This document shows positions 1 to 11,889 of a stretch of DNA of 64,000 nucleotides, in pieces. The stretch is from the NCBI GenBank assembly GCA_036971475.1, contig JBAIZL010000005.1:179552886-179616885 (forward strand). The letters run 5' to 3'. The DNA is from Prosapia bicincta. Its lineage: Eukaryota; Arthropoda; Insecta; Hemiptera; Cercopidae. The notes under the pieces were generated by a model that had not been told where the DNA came from, did not search any database, and worked only from the letters and a program-made list of their open reading frames with translations. The translations under genes were made by a program, and so were the position numbers. The first letter of the stretch is position 1; every line of letters starts with the position of its first letter.

Positions 1-400
1 CCACCACAGATTCTGGGGGTCCGCTCTAGGAACGCAAAATGGGTCCGCTCAAGGCTATGGCTTGCTTTGTTTGTTCATTAATCTGATTTTAATATTTTCG
101 AGAAAAAATCGAAAAAATTACATCCTACAGCTACCCCTTGATTATATCTACAGTTTCTATGCAACAAAAATCCACTTACCAATACTCACTGGTCGCTGGA
201 AGGGTCGGAAAATTACACTAAAAAACTTTCAAAAGACACAAAAAACGTTTCGTGAAGCGAAGCACTGGAAGGTTGTTTTAAAACTGACAACGCCCTTCCC
301 CCACTCTTAGCACACGGTTTGTTCACAGTTCCACTGATTACTGCTAGATTTCACTTACTCCTCTAGATATTAGTCAGGGGGTCCACTTATGGCGCACTTC

Positions 401-403
<3 letters not shown>
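1..403. other. AT-rich flank, no gene recognised
   Basis: Short reading frames occur here, but none resembles a known protein and none has clear exon signals. The segment ends at the start of a long (TA)n tract. I see no repeat or element boundary in it. Confidence 0.5.

Positions 404-482
<79 letters not shown>
404..482. repeat. (TA)n microsatellite, left flank of the hAT element
   Basis: An uninterrupted TA dinucleotide run of about 79 bp. It resumes at 3223 after the hAT element, so the element appears to have inserted within a TA tract. This hides the 8-bp target duplication expected of hAT elements. Confidence 0.95.
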
Positions 483-485
<3 letters not shown>

Positions 486-892
486 GGATGGGCCGATTCC
501 GATTCTCGATTTCAGGAATCGTCGATTCTAGGTGGTATCGAGGAATCGTCGATACTCGATTCTTCATCATAAAAGTGTCGATTCCGAATCCTATTTTGTT
601 AACTATTAAGATATGTGTGTGGAGTAATTTATTGGAAAAATAATTAATTACCAACTATATCTTATTTATGTATTGGTTGATTTGAATGAATTAAATGATT
701 AAAGTAAACGGAAATATAACGAAAATATTATTATTTATGAAGCAACAGCAATGAAGATCGTAACCATTTCTGGTCGTTTGACATCGCTCGTCTCTCTCTC
801 ACTAGAGCAGGTTCGATTTTCTCTCTCCCCCACGTGTCTTACAGCCACTGATTTATAGATGTCAGAACAAAACACAAAAAAAGTACAGTAAA

Positions 893-990
893 AACTCGAT
901 TAACCGTGGCCATGATGGTTGAGCGAATAGACGGATAACAGAAACACCGTATTATTCCTCCGAAACTTAACCTCAATAAATTATATTATA
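893..990 (+). mobile_element. Possible pogo/Tigger-like left terminus inside the hAT element
   Basis: The sequence TACAGTAAAAACTCGATTA resembles the start of pogo/Tigger inverted repeats (TA, then CAGTA, then a GATTA motif), as also seen at 24779 in this window. No matching right end was found nearby, so this is a lone or decayed end. Confidence 0.35.
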
Positions 991-2242
991 GACAGATATC
1001 ACTCTCACAGTAATGTAATATATTTCGGAGGGAAAAGAAAATAAACACGATTGTAATAGCAACTGAAACTATTTATTACATGATAAACAGATCCGCACAG
1101 TAGCTAAAAATGTAGCAAAATAATGTACAGTAATATAAACTTACAGGTGAAATAGTTCGTGTAGTTTAACAAACAAAGCGAACGCGTCACTGTACCTTAA
1201 TACTTTAGCTGCCGGTCATAATATCGAGTTTTCATAAAGAATTGCCAAAATATTTTAAGCTCATTTTTAAATCATGTGTTCTTATATTTTGTTCCCCTAT
1301 CATATCTAAGTATGAATATACGTTTCTCATCATAATATTTATAAAAATACGTGTCGGACCAACTGGCCCAACATAGATTTTTCCTACCGTAAATGAAACG
1401 TAAATAAACTCCGTCGGACCAATTTACCCGACATTGTTTTTGATTTAATTAAATTTTATTATCTGTACAACACTGTTTTGATATTTTTTGTGTTTTGTGT
1501 TAGCAAGAAACAACAAAACCATAATTTCATGTCCGGACTACCCAAGTAATAAACTGACTGGTGATAAAAGTGTTTTTGCGCCTATCACTAAGACACGTAA
1601 ACGTGTCACATGTGATTGATTTGTGAGTTTATAAATATTTTGAATATAGAACTAAAGTGTAATATATTCTCTCTCTGATAAGTAAAGCTACAGGTCCAGT
1701 AAATACTATCCAAGATTCATATTAAGTAAAAGTTTTAACACCAAATAATTTACTTGTTAAGGAATTTACGCTATAATTTACTTCCTAGTAAGGATGAGTT
1801 TATCTAAGTGTATCAATGTTTGTACTTAACTTTCACAAAGACCGTTTTTAAGGATTATTTTACAACTAAATATTTAGTCAATATTTCCGACTTACTTTTA
1901 AGGTTTTGTGAAATTTTGAAAACAGTAGTGAAAATCATTACAATACGTTATAACAAATATGTGTGTCGGCCCGTAACTACGGACAAAAAGCTCTTAGAAT
2001 AACATAATGTTTTTAATCCCGTCGGCGTTTATCTATCAAACAAAAATCATCGTAAATACATCAGTAAGTATTGTGAAGCTTGTTGTTAAATACTGTGCCT
2101 TAATTTTTCCAAAAGTAGTAACACCAGCTGAGTAGTACTAATAAACATAAAGCGTTAAGAGGCCCGACGGTATTCGGTTCAGGGTACTGGCCGTCGCGTC
2201 AATTCGATGACGGTTAACAGAAACTGACGGTGGAAAACCACA

Positions 2243-2762
2243 TAATATATCAAATATGAAAAAGCACTTAAAAAACATTAATTTTGCCCAAATTTATCAA
2301 CAAAAAAGATTTATACTTGAAGAAACTTTATCCTCAGACACAGGACCTACAAGTGATAGTCGGTTAAAAATCAACTGGGATTGAGAAATAAATACAAAAT
2401 AGGTCTGAATCAGTTGCACTTGTTTCAGACACCTGTAGAAAAAAAGGTCCCACCAGATGTGGAAAAGGTATGCCCCACTAATCCAGAATGTTGGGGAAGA
2501 AGGTACCCCAGGGGAATTGACAGTAGAAGAAGAAGTAAACAATTATCTGGGGGAACCATTAGCCAGTCCAGATTGTGATGTTGGGAAGTATTTGGCAGTA
2601 CAAAGTGCCAAATACCCTCATTTAAATGCAATGGCAATAAAATACCTGTCTGCCCACTCGCGACAGTGTTTTCTGAAAAACCTTTCTCAACTTCAGGAGC
2701 TATATGTGACTAGCGATGAAACTAGCTTGACCCACAACGTGTTCAAATGCTTGTGTTTTTGA
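2243..2762 (+). pseudogene. hAT transposase remnant (BED-finger end joined to dimerisation domain)
   Basis: The first part, around 2243-2290, reads NMKKHLKNINF, close to the last helix of a BED zinc finger, which binds transposon ends. After frame breaks, the frame ending at 2762 reads PLASPDCDVGKYLAVQSAKY and then PHLNAMAIKYLSAHSRQCF. This matches the hAT C-terminal dimerisation region: a P-x-L-x-x-x-A-x-x-Y-L motif followed by the serine-rich stretch before the usual ERxFS motif. The DDE catalytic core that should lie between these parts is absent, so the product could not transpose DNA. The last residues (FKCLCF) depart from the family. What is seen is two ends of a transposase gene brought together by a deletion with added frameshifts. 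Confidence 0.7.
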
Positions 2763-3218
2763 ACAGAAATGTACATTACCTGCCAGATTTTTAAATAATA
2801 AAAACTATCCTATTTGTATTAATTTTTTACTTTTTATGTTGTTCGTTTGTTTTTAATTTTTGTTTTGTTTGGGAGACAATGTAAATAGGCTTAGGAATTT
2901 TTTCAAACATCATAAAATAAGTAAAGGTCACATTTTTAACTTTAAAATAAGTCATTACTTTAATCTGATATGTTTTTATGTTTAAAAAAATTCCTATTGA
3001 TAAATCAAGGTTGAAGGTTTTGTGTAACCTATTACATTAAAACAGAACTTTTAAAAGGTTTTGCCATATGACCAAGATGTTAACTAAATTAATTATTAGA
3101 GAACTAGCATGTAAGCTAATATAACTTGAAAGAATCGAGAATCGACTAAAGAATCGAGAATCGAACGGAAAATTTTAGAATCGGAATCGGAATCGAAAGT
3201 TTTAGGAATCGGCCCATC

Positions 3219-3220
<2 letters not shown>

Positions 3221-3272
<52 letters not shown>
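3221..3272. repeat. (TA)n microsatellite, right flank of the hAT element
   Basis: A TA run of about 50 bp directly abutting the right inverted repeat of the hAT element. Confidence 0.95.
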
Positions 3273-3275
<3 letters not shown>

Positions 3276-4242
3276 AATATATTTATAATTTCTTTATAAT
3301 AACACAAAATTTAATAGTAATAATCCTTAGAAAATAATACATTGCTGGGCGCCAGTTAGAATTACAAAATAATTGTAACCCTAACAGTAAAATTTAGATT
3401 CCTATTACTTTTATTTTTTATTACTTACCATTTATAGTAATAAATAAAACACTTTCTTATAATTCGATTAATTTTTGTTTAATTTAGTTTTTTTAATCTT
3501 ATTCTAGTTACAATACTTTTTTTTAATACACTTTCTCTATTTCCTAATTTAGTTGAATATCACAAGATTCCTTCTTTCAGGTTATTCAGCGGGTATTATG
3601 ACAAATTAAAATTTGGTTTATGCAATTAATGTTGTAATAAATTTTATAAAAGAAACGCCTAGGCCTAAAGTTATTAATTTTGAATTTACAATATAATAAT
3701 AATTTGCAATATTTTCTTAAATTTAATTACTTATCTGAAGTTTAATGTTTTTGTCCAAATTTCTAGCCTTTTAATTTTATTTCTATAAACAAATCTTTCA
3801 CCACTATGTTTTTTTTTATGCTTGAATTCTTCCTTTAAACAAAATTTTGGCCAACTAAGTTTTTTCTTCCAGTTCCAATGCAACCTCCTCTAACAATGAA
3901 TTTTTCTATTGACATTCTAAAGAAAAGAATAAAACTTTTTCCTTAGTTGAAACATCTGTTACATAACCCACTGGTTATTTGATCTTCATGTCCTTACCTG
4001 GACAGTTAAGTTTTATCCTCTATGCAATAATTTTTAGGTTATGTACATTTCTACATTTGGAAAACATCAGCTGTTTCATAATTATACTAGCCGCCATCTT
4101 GGTTTTAATATTTTATGATAATTTTTTTTAGGTTATGGCTCCATTATTTACATTATCTTTTTTTTCATCCATTTATAATTTACTTCTATTATATTCTGAA
4201 TTATTGTTATTTATTACTTTAGTGTTTTTATATAAAAACATT

Positions 4243-4243
<1 letters not shown>
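3273..4243. other. AT-rich intergenic sequence
   Basis: About 970 bp of AT-rich sequence. I see no coding similarity, RNA gene or clear element boundary. Confidence 0.5.

Positions 4244-4245
<2 letters not shown>

Positions 4246-4309
<64 letters not shown>
4246..4309. repeat. (TA)n microsatellite next to palindrome
   Basis: A TA run of about 64 bp ending exactly where the left arm of the 4309-4535 palindrome begins. Confidence 0.95.
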
Positions 4310-4314
<5 letters not shown>

Positions 4315-4535
4315 CAACACAGGTTATTCAAATACAAGAATATTTATTATTTTATATCCAAAGCTTTTCGTTGGCAAACAGTACCAACATCATCAGGAAT
4401 GAAAATTACAATAATTAAAATTACATGAATTATTGTAATTTTCATTCCTGATGATGTTGGTACTGTTTGCCAACGAAAAGCTTTGGATATAAAATAATAA
4501 ATATTCTTGTATTTGAATAATCTGTGTTGTTTTAA
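4309..4535. mobile_element. Foldback element with 108-bp arms and hammerhead motif
   Basis: The left arm (4309-4416) is the near-perfect reverse complement of the right arm (4428-4535), around an 11-bp spacer; I noticed only isolated mismatches such as at GGTTATTC/GAATAATC. A shorter relative lies at 23326-23477, sharing the block GATGATGTTGGTACTGT followed by GCCAACGAAAAGCTTTG. Because the arms are complementary, the ribozyme-like motif exists on both strands. The layout resembles inverted terminal (pLTR) copies of Penelope-like elements, which are known to carry hammerheads, but no coding part of such an element is present here. Confidence 0.85.
4438..4494 (+). ncRNA. Hammerhead ribozyme-like motif (AAGCUU stem III)
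   Basis: The core CUGAUGA is at 4448-4454. One unpaired U (4455) follows, then stem II GUUGG (4456-4460) pairs with CCAAC (4470-4474). GAA (4475-4477) is followed by the self-complementary AAGCUU (4478-4483) and U at 4484, the expected cleavage position. Stem I pairs CAUUC-side bases 4444-4447 with GGAU at 4485-4488 (one G-U pair), then after a 2x2 internal loop UUU pairs with AAA. All conserved catalytic positions are present. A mirror copy lies on the minus strand of the left arm (about 4350-4406). Short palindromic stem III is a known property of PLE hammerheads, which may act as dimers. Activity is inferred, not shown. Confidence 0.7.
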
Positions 4536-4654
4536 ATTATTAAACAAGAAAACGTATTTTATATATTATATATATGCTGATACGTATTCCTTCACGGATG
4601 GAAAAATATGATGAAATGTTACTATCTGGAGTACATCCGTTCATTCTGCAGTCC

Positions 4655-4710
4655 ATAAATTCGCAGTTCCGACGTTTCGCTAGAATCTCATCCAGCATTG
4701 ACGAGGTGAA
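4655..4710 (-). ncRNA. Partial hammerhead-like motif (ACGU stem III)
   Basis: On the minus strand, CUGGAUGAG (complement of about 4687-4695) is followed by a short candidate stem II and then GCGAAACGUC (complement of 4670-4679). GAA-ACGU-C fits the hammerhead 3' core with a two-base-pair palindromic stem III. The 5' core has one extra G and I could not find a good stem I. This may be a decayed PLE terminus, and the surrounding 4574-4760 is moderately GC-rich. Confidence 0.35.
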
Positions 4711-5149
4711 CCCAACAACACCGAACGTGACCAAGTTTCGTTGTACTTCTAAGTTCACTGGTTAGGCCTGAAAAGATGTTGCCATCAAATTAAAAAATTA
4801 TTTTATCGTTGAAAACTGTTCCTGATAAGTAACAACACACTTCCTTTCGCTGACACACGGACACCGCGGTACATGTCTATGTAGGCCGCCGGATCGTCGT
4901 ACTGTGTACTATGGTATTACCGCTTTCGAGGTTACCGTTCCTCACAATAATGTTTATTGTTTAATTTATTCTCCAATAATGCTCATAGATATGAAGTTTA
5001 ATAGAGTACTTTAGAAACAATTTTTTTTTTTTTGTTAATAGATTTTATTTGAGTTCATTATTAATATTAAGTACATTTTACTTTAAAAAAAGTTCAAATG
5101 AGGCCGGTTTATTTATTAAATAAAAAGAGATTTTAATCTAGTCAAAGCT

Positions 5150-5260
5150 GAAATTTCAAGTTACGTAACGCTACTGCATATTCCCTCCTCCTTCCATAAC
5201 GATGCGTAACGATAGACGTAACCCCCTCAACCCTCGCGGCGTTACGTAATTTAGGGATGG
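5150..5260. repeat. GC-richer block bounded by inverted GTTACGTAA motifs
   Basis: GTTACGTAACG near 5160 is mirrored by CGTTACGTAATTT near 5240, and the enclosed segment is clearly more GC-rich than its surroundings. This looks like a short non-autonomous DNA element or a fragment of one. The family is not recognised. Confidence 0.35.
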
Positions 5261-5264
5261 CCCC

Positions 5265-5413
5265 GAAATAATAACTTCGAATTTAAGTTGAACTTCGAAT
5301 TATCTATAATTATTTTACATTGATAGCAAATAAAATTCAAGAGACCAACCCAAAACTTCGAATAATCAGTAATTTCGAATTAAAGACGTTCGAATTATCC
5401 ACGTGCTACTGTA
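5265..5413. mobile_element. Right end of a pogo/Tigger-like element
   Basis: Several TTCGAATTA-type motifs lead into TTCGAATTATCCACGTG and then CTACTGTA at 5406-5413. The complement starts TACAGTAG and continues with GATAATTCGAA, resembling a pogo/Tigger inverted repeat with a TA target. No matching left end was seen upstream, so it is solitary or decayed. Confidence 0.4.
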
Positions 5414-5559
5414 TTTTAAACATTTTTAAAGGACGAAAGTGCCCAAAATATTTATTAGTAATAATGAGTGTATATAAATACTTATAGTACACACTTTGAT
5501 TACTTTGAATCCATTAAAATATTTAAATACGCCTTTTTTACTCGAATTAAAATTAGAAA

Positions 5560-6105
5560 GTTATTGCCCAGAAAGGAACACAACGACACTACTCGACATT
5601 GCCATATTGCTACGATGCTAATCAAATCGCAGTTCATACTGCTGAACAACGCATAGAAGACAAACCTGAATAAGGATAGGTAACACTGAAATCCTGTTCC
5701 ATAGAATACGAACAGGAAATGAGAACAAGGTAATACTTATACGTCCACATAGGAAGACAACAGAGTTTGCGAAGTTCCCACATCGTTAGGCAGCTGCTAT
5801 GATTGTCTCAGTTCAAATCTCTAAATAACGCAAAAGAGGCGAATCTGGGCAGGCAATGAGAAAACGGTAGTTCTGATACGTTCACGGGGATAGTTAACAG
5901 CACTCGCGAGGTTGCCACATCGTCAAGATGATGCTATCATTGCCACATTTAAAATCCCTATTCAATGCATAGGAGATAAACCTGAGTAGGGAAAAAGAAC
6001 GAGGTAACATTGATACGTCCACAGAGGATGAAAACAGAGTTTGCGAAATTGCCACTTCGTTGGGAGCCTGCTATCGTCGTCTTAATTCACATCTCTAAAT
6101 AACGC

Positions 6106-6168
<63 letters not shown>

Positions 6169-6913
6169 ATCTTATATCCCTATAAAACGCACAGGAGATG
6201 TACTTGAGTAGGACAAGAGAATACGGTAGTTCTCATACGTACACAAGGCGTCAACAGCCCTCGCGAGATGGCCACGACAACAAAATGCTGCTATCGTATA
6301 CCATCTCACGTCCCTATATAACGCACAGGAGATGTACTTGAGTAGGACAAGAGAATACGGTAGTTCTCATACGTACACAAGGAGTCAACAGCCCTCGCGA
6401 GGTGGCCACGACAACAAGATGCTGCTATCGTTTACCATCTCACGTCCCTATATAACGCACAGGAGATAATCCTGAGAACACAAAGGGAAGACATTAGACC
6501 TAGCGAAGTTGCCACATAGTTAAGAAGCTGCTATCGTCGTCTCAATTTACATCTCTGAATAACGCAAAGGAGACGAATCAGAGCAGGGAATGATAACAAG
6601 TAGCCCTCATACATACACGGGGAGAGTCATGTTGACTCGCGAGGTTGTCACATCGTCAAGATGCTGCTATCATTGTCCCATTTGACGTCCCTATATAACG
6701 CACAGGAGATGATCCTGAATAGGGGAAGAGAACATGGTAACACTTACATGTCCAAGGAGGAAGACAATAGACCTACACATTTGTGTTGCCACACATTTGG
6801 GAAGTTGCTATCATCGTCTCAATGCACATCTCTAAATAACGCAAAAGAAACGATTCTGAGCAAGGAATGATAACACGATAGTCCTCATACGTATACTGGG
6901 ATAGTCAACAGCC
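5560..6913. repeat. Satellite array, left part (about 140-bp alternating monomers)
   Basis: Two related monomer types alternate. One carries CATCTCTAAATAACGCAAA followed by GGAGACGAATCTGAGCA. The other carries GTCCCTATATAACGCACA followed by GGAGATGAACCTGAGTA. Both share GTTGCCACATCG and CTGCTATC blocks. Like blocks recur about every 275-280 bp, so the higher-order unit is about 280 bp. The array is diverged, is broken by a (TA)n tract at about 6111-6164, and resumes at 12221 beyond the LINE insertion. It is more GC-rich than the rest of the window. No coding potential is evident. Confidence 0.85.
6111..6164. repeat. (TA)n microsatellite inside the satellite
   Basis: A TA run of about 54 bp that replaces part of one satellite monomer after CTAAATAACGCTATATA. 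Confidence 0.9.
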
Positions 6914-7264
6914 TTGGCGAAAAACCAATTGTGGTTATCATCGCCAAACAACAGCAAATGTAATACCAAAATATATAGATAAAACAAAATATAATACAAT
7001 TATATAAATAAAACAAAACAAAACATAACAGTAATAATATATAAATAATTATGCTACAATAAATATGTAACAATAAAGATAACAATAAATAACAAAACAA
7101 CGTAACAACAAATCTATAACAATATAAATAACACTTGATGTAGAAAATAAATAGCTTAACCATAATTGAACTCTAAACACAAACTAACATGAATAACGAA
7201 CTAACCTCTATACTATAATAAATAAACAAATATGTAAATTAAAATTTTTAAAAAAAATCAAATA

Positions 7265-10200
7265 TTAAATTTTAAATAGTATATTTAGGTGGCGAAGGAA
7301 TGCGATCACACCGTCGACGGCCGCGGCATCGTCCTTTAACACTACCGTCAAACTCCCTTGTAAATTATACCTGTCACGAAAATGCTTCAAACCTCCACTA
7401 TCTAAGTATATGACAGATTGTGATGGTATTTCCACATAACTGACATATTGGCGGATCCTCACGACGCATAACCATGAGTTAAATAGAGTGGCCGATGCGA
7501 AGGCGGGTAGCCACTACTTCCTCCCTACGTTTCGAACGAATAGAAGACCTCCATGGAAGGACGGTATCCTTAATTTCCCTCAGCTAATTGTGATTTACAC
7601 ATTGCCATTCATCATTCCAAGTAGCAGCCAATGAGCGTTTCACATAACAAATATAATCGGATGCCATAACACGTTGCGTAGATGGCATCATGCTAGTGGC
7701 ATTCTTCGCAGCTTCAACCGCTTTTGTGTTTCCGGTAATTTCTCAGTGGCCGGGATCCCAACAGAATGTTACCCCAACACCCCCTCATTGAAGATTGTGT
7801 ACTACACACAAAATATCGCAAACTAAAGGGTGCACGGAGAACACATCCTGAAGGGCCTGAAGTGCACTTTTCGAATCGAAACACAAAAGGTAATGAGATA
7901 AAGTAGATTGGATGACGGTTAGAGCTTTAAAAATTACAAACATTTCCGCTGTGAAAACACTACACGCTGAGGGTAATCAATACGTGAAGGTACGTCCCAA
8001 CGCATAAAACGCACACCCAACGCCATTGTACAGTTTAGACATATCAGTGAAAATAATTTCACTGTTGTTAGGATCTGGAAATTGTCAAAAATTCCTAGTG
8101 GTAAACCACATCAGGAGCAGTGTGTTTGATATAACTGGACAATGATAAATCAAAACGTGGCGATTTTATTATCCATGGAAGTAGATAGCACATTGAACTT
8201 ATTAGGAAGGACCAACTCACCGTTATCGATTACGCGTAACGTTCTTATGCCGAATGGCGCGGTTGAACGTTGACATACAACATAATTAGGTGCATATGGG
8301 TTATGGAAGACCATTTTAAATGCCAGATGTTTAGGTTTGCTTCGAAGACAAAAAATGTACGATATTTGTAACATGTGACACAGTTTTGACAAGGAAGGTC
8401 CTTAGCCTGGACAAGAAAACTAGGGATTGGGCTAGTTCTAAACGCACCCGCAGCAAGTCTAAGTCTCGAGTGGTGGACGGCATAGAGTTTTCAGAACTGT
8501 AGGTCGTCCTGATGAATAGGCTTGACAGCCATAATGTATGCGCGATCTAACGACTGCGCGATAAAATCGAAGCATACTAGTTCTGTCAGCTCCCCAATTC
8601 GTACTACTAAGGACTCTTAACATATCCAATTTCTTGCTGCCTCTCGCCTTCAAATCACGAACATGTTGGATCCATGAAAGTCTTTTATCAAATATAAGAC
8701 GTAAAATCGAACACCATCCGGGGTGTGAAGCTGAATTCCATGAAGATAAAGGATAGGATGCTGGTGTTGCCTACGACGACTAAATGCTATACATTGGGAC
8801 TTCGAAGTAGTGAACTTAAAGCCTGTGGTTCTTGACAATTTCCTTAATCTGTGTATAACTAATTGCAAAGATCTTTCCGCGGTTGCCATGTTACGACCAG
8901 GCACATAAATACAGAAATCATCAACAAAGAGAGAACAGTTACCGGAGTCCGTATATTACATGTACTATTAATAGCAACGGCAAACAGCGTAACGATTAGT
9001 ACGCTGCCCTGTGAAACACAATTGTCCTGTTTATAACTATTTGAATGTAACTATTTAATATATGGCTCCAAGACGAACGCGGAAAGATATATTTGATAGA
9101 AAGTTACCAATGAATGCTAGGATGTTCCCCCGTATACCTCATGACGATAACGTATTTAAAATTCCTCTTTTCCACACCATATCATATGCCTTTTAAAGGT
9201 CAAAGAAAACAGCGAGTGTTTGACGTAAGAGAAAGGCATTTTGAATAGCAGATTCTAACAAAACCAATTGGTCATTAAATGATCGTCCTTGTTTGAAACC
9301 ACACTGTTCGTTGCTAAGAAGTTCATTGCTTTCTAGGCACCAGACAAGACGGCAGTTGACCATCTTCTCCAGTAATTTCCACAAGACGCTTGTAAGAGAT
9401 ATAGGCCTGTAACTACTGGGATTGGTTTTGTCTTTACCTGGCTTTCAAAGAGGAATTACAGTCGCTTCTAACTATGCATCGGGGAAAGACCACTCCTCGA
9501 ATAAAAGATTGCATATTCGAAGGACAGGTTTCGGCGATGATGGTAGTTGTTTCAGCATGGAGTATACAATGCAATCGGGACTGGTGTAGAATCCCTCGTT
9601 GACGCGAGAGCTGACGCCAATTCCCCTATAGAGAAAGGAGTGTTCAAAGGAGAATCCCCAGACAACCCATCAGTAAACGGTATTGCTTCTTCCTTCAGTT
9701 TATACCTCTGGAATAGTCTATTATAGGCTGTAATAGCTTAGAATATGATGTTCCAAGTATATTAGCAATATCACTACTGTTTGTGATCAATCTTCCATCC
9801 GGTTGCTTTAGCGCAATGGCTGGCAACGGAATGGAATTACCACAAACTGATCTTAACTTCCTCCATACTGTGGAGGATGGAGTTGTTCGTCTAATTGTGC
9901 TAATGTACTGTGCCAAAGAGTTCATCCCACTCAGCCTATATATCCTCCGTGCTTTTGAACGGAGTAGTTTATATTCCTGAAGGTGGACATTTGTTGGTTG
10001 TCGCTTAAATCTCCTTAGACCTCTTCGTCGTAGGCGGAGGATTTTTGTGCATTCATCGTTCCATCACGGAACAGGTGGAAGGCGTGCGTACACAGATGAT
10101 TTAGGAATGGTCTTTTCAGCGGCATTAAAAATAATCTTGGTAAAATTTTGAACGATTGCATCAATAGGTGCCAGATAATCCGTATCAAGTGATACAAAAT

Positions 10201-10921
10201 ATTTCGAAAAGGTGTCCCAATTGGTTTTTTTTTTAATCCAACGGGATGTCGAACATAACAGGGAGAGGAGTCACATAAACTGATCCTAATGAGCACATGG
10301 TCGCTTTCATACATGTCGTTAAGCGCTGTCCATGTGCATCTAGTACCCAGAAGAGGGCTGCAGATTGATAGGTCAACAGCTGTCCATATACCAGAAAATG
10401 CTGCTAAATGAGTAGGCGAAGGCGAACCGTCGTAAGTCCAGTTCCGTTCTCACACTCTCAAAAGTTGACCTAGAGAGTTTCTAGTCGGAGATCCCCAAGA
10501 CAAATGGTGGCAATAAAATCTCCTGCCATTAAGAACGGAGTCGGTAACTGGCTTATTAAGTTCACTAAGTCACTGTGTTGGAGATTATCCTGTGGTGGCA
10601 AGTAGACACAACACACAGTGATTTTATACGGGACAGATGTTTGAACAGCTACTGCTTGTAAACAAGTTATTAAATTTAAAGAAACAACATCGATACAGTC
10701 ACGGGCCAAGATGGCTACGCCACCTCTAGCTCGATCTTCTGTAACGAAATTCGATCGAAAAACTGAATACTCAAATGGAAACTATGCGATTCGTGGAGAT
10801 GTGTCTCCTGTAGACATACAAACAATGGATACACATCTCGCACGAGTACCTTTATATCTTCTATGTGACTCCTCACGCCGTTGACGTTCCATTGTATCAC
10901 TGATTTGCTAAGCAAAGACAT
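7265..10921 (-). pseudogene. LINE ORF2 (endonuclease-RT-RNase H) pseudogene
   Basis: The minus strand reads, in order, through several frames: an APE endonuclease start (VIQWNVNGVRSHIEDIKVLV, then CLQETHLHESH); a later endonuclease piece ending in PFLMAGDF (normally GDFN); RT motifs KLLEKMVNCRL and NEQCGFKQGRSFNDQL; then AVFFDL, a TAA, and KAYDMVWK, so one nonsense codon interrupts the FDLxKAYD motif near 9193. The catalytic FVDD sequence (LFVDDFCIYVPGRN) is intact near 8917-8931. The RT thumb follows (TNWGADRTSMLRFYRAVVRS), then an RNase H beginning FTDMSKLYNGVG near 8060-8010. Near 7390-7480 is a PICQ-C-type zinc-binding remnant (RLTHGY region) ahead of SGGLKHFRDRYN. It would copy element RNA into DNA at a nicked target. 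At least six breaks make it inactive. Confidence 0.85.
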
Positions 10922-10952
10922 TTATTAATTTAGCAATGGATTTCTCTGACAC

Positions 10953-11889
10953 TCATTGGTTCTCTCTCGTTTGCCCGTTTATCCACCCGTCAGGGATGGA
11001 ATCTGAGGAAATTGTAGGTTTAGGAGGGGTGGTTTTTACATTCCCTCCTTTGTTAACACCTTTAATACCCGATAACGACGGTGGCGATGTGGTCTGATGT
11101 AACATTGGTCTAAGTGTTTCGTTTTTTTCCAACGTCTTGGGCACAGAAGCTGTTTTACCTGTTGGCAATGTCTTCTGCGCAGAAACAAAAGGCTCGTTTA
11201 ATGATTTATTTCGTGCTTCAATCCCCCCAGTGGAAGGGATTGGTACAATAGGTAAATCACGATCTGGTTTTACCAAATTCAAGGTAGAACCATTTGTGAC
11301 TAAGGACAACATGCGAGAAATTTGTTCCGTTAGAACTTTAATTTTCTTTGACAGCTCGGCACAGTTTGTACAAGACGATTTGGAAGTGGTCAGAGTAGCG
11401 GTAAGATAGGTCTTACCGTCAGCCTTTGGCTGAGTAGGTCTATACATTTTTTGGTCTTTGGAAACGGTATCTGGACCTCCAGCACAGGCCTTGTTAATAA
11501 GAAAAGGAGAAACTTTAGAAAGATCTTTCCCTTCCTCGGCACTAGAAAATATTAAATACTTTGGTGATGGCAATGTCTGTGACGTTGCCACCATCAACTT
11601 CTGACTCGCATCTTTAATATTAGGATCGTCAGGATAATCCTGGCGTGTCCTCTTTAAACTAGTCATATTTGACAGGCTTTTTGAATCCATAAATTTTTTT
11701 AAGCCAGCCATCGTGGCAAGCATTACGGGCGTTACTATAGGAACGGGTGCACCCTTGGATCACATTAAGTTCATTTCCAACCCTCAGAACTCTAAGGTCT
11801 TTAGCTTTTCTCCTTAGCTCGACTGGATGGGCATCAGTCGAGCACTCGTAATAATGTGCAAGGCTCCGACACCCGTGTACCGCGGACAC
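10953..11889 (-). pseudogene. LINE ORF1 (gag-like) pseudogene
   Basis: Two minus-strand frames overlap at 11659-11723: a 76-codon N-terminal part starting at 11889 and a 256-codon part ending at 10953. They lie directly upstream of ORF2, as ORF1 does in I-type LINEs. The second part is rich in lysine, proline, serine and threonine, with the short segment CTNCAELSKKIKVLTEQISR, a possible coiled coil. No zinc-knuckle array is visible. Such proteins bind element RNA and form particles with ORF2. One frameshift separates the two parts. The role comes from position and composition rather than a diagnostic motif. Confidence 0.6.

Larger units (their letters stand above)
483..3222 (+). mobile_element. 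hAT-superfamily DNA transposon, decayed and internally deleted
   Basis: The ends are inverted repeats. The left end reads AGGGATGGGCCGATTCC from 484, and the complement of the right end reads the same 17 bases up to 3220; both then continue into GATTC-rich subterminal repeats. The AGGGATGGGC start is typical of hAT elements. Inside lie a remnant of a BED-type zinc finger and of the hAT C-terminal dimerisation region, with the catalytic middle missing. The rest of the interior is AT-rich noncoding sequence, including a possible pogo-like terminus near 893. An 8-bp target duplication cannot be confirmed because both flanks are (TA)n. The superfamily call is strong; the family is not named. Confidence 0.85.

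Noticed and set aside
389..654. Open frames through (TA)n tracts encoding poly Tyr-Ile on both strands (also at 4135, 36424, 36470, 37987 and 47782)
   Set aside because: Both frames of a TA run stay open by chance, and the flanks show no coding signal.
1330..1440. Repeated GTCGGACCAA...CCCGACA motif inside the hAT element
   Set aside because: Two short, imperfect copies; not enough to define a feature.
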